Positions 62,747 to 64,000 of a stretch of DNA of 64,000 bases are shown piece by piece. The notes under the pieces are model-generated. The model did not search any database. It saw only the letters and a list, made by a program, of their open reading frames with translations, and was not told where the DNA came from. Origin of the DNA: Luteimonas chenhongjianii. Lineage in GTDB: Bacteria; Pseudomonadota; Gammaproteobacteria; Xanthomonadales; Xanthomonadaceae. How positions within the stretch are numbered: the first letter of the stretch is position 1; the number at the start of each line of letters is the position of its first letter. Location of the stretch: assembly GCF_002327105.1 (NCBI RefSeq), contig NZ_CP023406.1, positions 1,798,001 to 1,862,000 of the forward strand, written 5' to 3'. The position numbers and the translations under genes are program-made.

Positions 62747-64000
62747 TCACAGATCGAACTTGATGCCCTGCGCCAGCGGCAGCGCATCGGAGTAGTTGAT
62801 CGTGTTGGTCTGACGACGCATGTACGCGCGCCAGGCATCCGAGCCCGATTCGCGGCCGCCGCCGGTTTCCTTCTCGCCACCGAATGCGCCGCCGATCTCG
62901 GCGCCGGAGGTGCCGATATTGATGTTGGCAATGCCGCAGTCCGAACCCCAGGCCGAGAGGAATTGCTCGGACGCGCGCAGGTCGGTGGTGAACAATGCCG
63001 ACGACAGGCCCTGGGGCACGTCGTTCTGCATCGCGATCGCATCGTCCAGGTCGCTGTACTTCATGACGTAGAGGATCGGCGCGAAGGTTTCGGTCTGCAC
63101 CACTTCCGCATCGTTGGTGAGCCCGCTGACCAGCGCCGGCAGCACGAAGTTGCCCTTGCGGTCGGTGAGGGCCTTGCCGCCGCTCTCGATCGTGCCGCCG
63201 CTGGCCTTGGCCTTCTCGATCGCGTCGAGATAGGCCTGCACGCCTTCGCGGCTGTTGAGGGGGCCCATCAGGTTGGCTGCGTCGGTGGGATCGCCGATCC
63301 GCTTCTCGACCTGGCCGTAGGCGGTCTTGAGCTTGGCCAGCACGTCGTCGTAGATCGACTCGTGCACGAACAGCCGGCGCGTGGTGGTGCAGCGCTGGCC
63401 GGCCGTGCCGACCGCGCCGAACACGATCGCCGGGATCGCCAGCTTCAGGTCGGCGGTCGGGTCGACGATGATCGCGTTGTTGCCGCCGAGCTCGAGCAGG
63501 GAGCGGCCCATGCGCTTGGCGACACGCTCACCGACGTGGCGGCCGACCTTGGTCGAACCGGTGAAGCTGATCAGCGCGACGCGCTTGTCGTCGACGAACG
63601 CCTGCGCGAGATCGCTGCCGGCATCGTTGAAGAGGAAGAAGATGTCAGGGAAACCGCCGGCCTTGAGCGCGTCGTTGCAGATCTTCATCGAGGCGATCGC
63701 CGACAGCGGCGTCTTCGGCGACGGCTTCCAGATCGAGATGTTGCCGCAGACCGCCGCGACCAGCGCATTCCAGGCCCACACCGCGACCGGGAAATTGAAC
63801 GCGCTGATGATGCCGACCACGCCCATCGGATGCCACTGCTCGTACATGCGGTGGCCAGGGCGCTCGGAATGCATGGTCAGGCCGTAGAGCTGGCGCGACA
63901 GGCCGACGGCGAATTCGCCGATGTCGATCATTTCCTGGACTTCGCCGTCGCCTTCCGGCTTGGACTTGCCCATTTCCAGCGCGACCAGCGAACCCAGTGC
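62747..64000 (-). CDS. ALDH7-type semialdehyde dehydrogenase (5' end beyond the right edge)
   Basis: The visible 417 codons are the C-terminal part. Markers: [10 protein letters not shown] oxyanion segment, [17 protein letters not shown] general base, and the nucleophile in [10 protein letters not shown]. The [20 protein letters not shown] segment and overall sequence match ALDH7A1/AmaB, the L-2-aminoadipate 6-semialdehyde dehydrogenase of lysine catabolism. Together with gcdH it suggests lysine breakdown to glutaryl-CoA. Start not in the window; the frame runs on to base 64000. Confidence 0.9.
   Translation of the reverse strand, partial: ALGSLVALEMGKSKPEGDGEVQEMIDIGEFAVGLSRQLYGLTMHSERPGHRMYEQWHPMGVVGIISAFNFPVAVWAWNALVAAVCGNISIWKPSPKTPLSAIASMKICNDALKAGGFPDIFFLFNDAGSDLAQAFVDDKRVALISFTGSTKVGRHVGERVAKRMGRSLLELGGNNAIIVDPTADLKLAIPAIVFGAVGTAGQRCTTTRRLFVHESIYDDVLAKLKTAYGQVEKRIGDPTDAANLMGPLNSREGVQAYLDAIEKAKASGGTIESGGKALTDRKGNFVLPALVSGLTNDAEVVQTETFAPILYVMKYSDLDDAIAMQNDVPQGLSSALFTTDLRASEQFLSAWGSDCGIANINIGTSGAEIGGAFGGEKETGGGRESGSDAWRAYMRRQTNTINYSDALPLAQGIKFDL

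Overview
The window is a GC-rich (roughly two-thirds G+C by eye) stretch of gammaproteobacterial chromosome that looks like Xanthomonadaceae/Lysobacteraceae (Lysobacter, Luteimonas or a relative). This rests on gene content and order: rpsF-rpsR-rplI-dnaB-alr, a cyoABCD ubiquinol oxidase locus ending in SURF1, the kynurenine-branch genes haaO/RidA/aldehyde dehydrogenase, class I fumarase, and a Lys/Ala-rich histone-H1-like protein. Genes are densely packed on both strands. I see no tRNA or rRNA gene, insertion sequence, prophage, CRISPR array or plasmid feature. Nearly everything is conserved chromosomal housekeeping.

Layout. 1-6316 (minus): a compact run. It holds two small proteins of unknown function, a PaiB-like FMN-binding protein, an SDR lacking YxxxK, endonuclease VIII, and then aldehyde dehydrogenase, beta-carbonic anhydrase, RidA, 3-hydroxyanthranilate dioxygenase and an exported protein. 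The last group looks like the lower kynurenine (2-aminomuconate) pathway with a carbonic anhydrase inside it. 6432-8278: asnS diverging from an A-type Fe-S carrier. 8360-13401 (minus): cyoABCD plus SURF1, diverging from an MHS-type MFS transporter. 14906-19347 (plus): rpsF leader, rpsF, rpsR, rplI, then dnaB behind two DnaA boxes, and alr. 19357-25983: envelope lipoproteins, an M14 peptidase, a POT peptide transporter, a rhomboid protease and the H1-like protein. 26007-32025: small proteins, a cold-shock gene, a DUF3298 lipoprotein, a sirtuin, an M3 oligopeptidase and glutathione peroxidase.

32049-45557: universal stress protein, ferredoxin-NADP reductase, UbiB-like kinase, ABC exporter, TRIC channel, class I fumarase, mscS-pldA, DUF456, a second cold-shock gene, a glycine-zipper lipoprotein, tcdA, and a TatD nuclease with a small membrane protein. 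45725-51401 (plus): a glycine-zipper protein, glutaryl-CoA dehydrogenase, an acetyltransferase, a glutathione transferase and a fused alpha-beta 2-oxoacid dehydrogenase E1. 51714-57138: ygfZ diverging from a complete succinate dehydrogenase locus carrying three accessory genes (SDHAF4-like, sdhE, ygfX). 57208-64000: lolC-lolD, then a minus-strand run of EamA transporter, murB, pyrD and a DUF4190 protein, and an ALDH7-type dehydrogenase cut by the right edge.

The central-metabolism genes fit an obligate aerobe: quinone reduction by SdhABCD, quinol oxidation by CyoABCD, fumarase, and branched-chain, lysine and tryptophan catabolic enzymes feeding acyl-CoA and the TCA cycle. I did not find an evidently new multi-gene system. 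The observations most worth following up are the carbonic anhydrase embedded in the kynurenine operon, the paired DnaA boxes before dnaB, the predicted leaderless SDHAF4 transcript, the H1-like protein with conserved ends, and the altered zinc finger of Nei.
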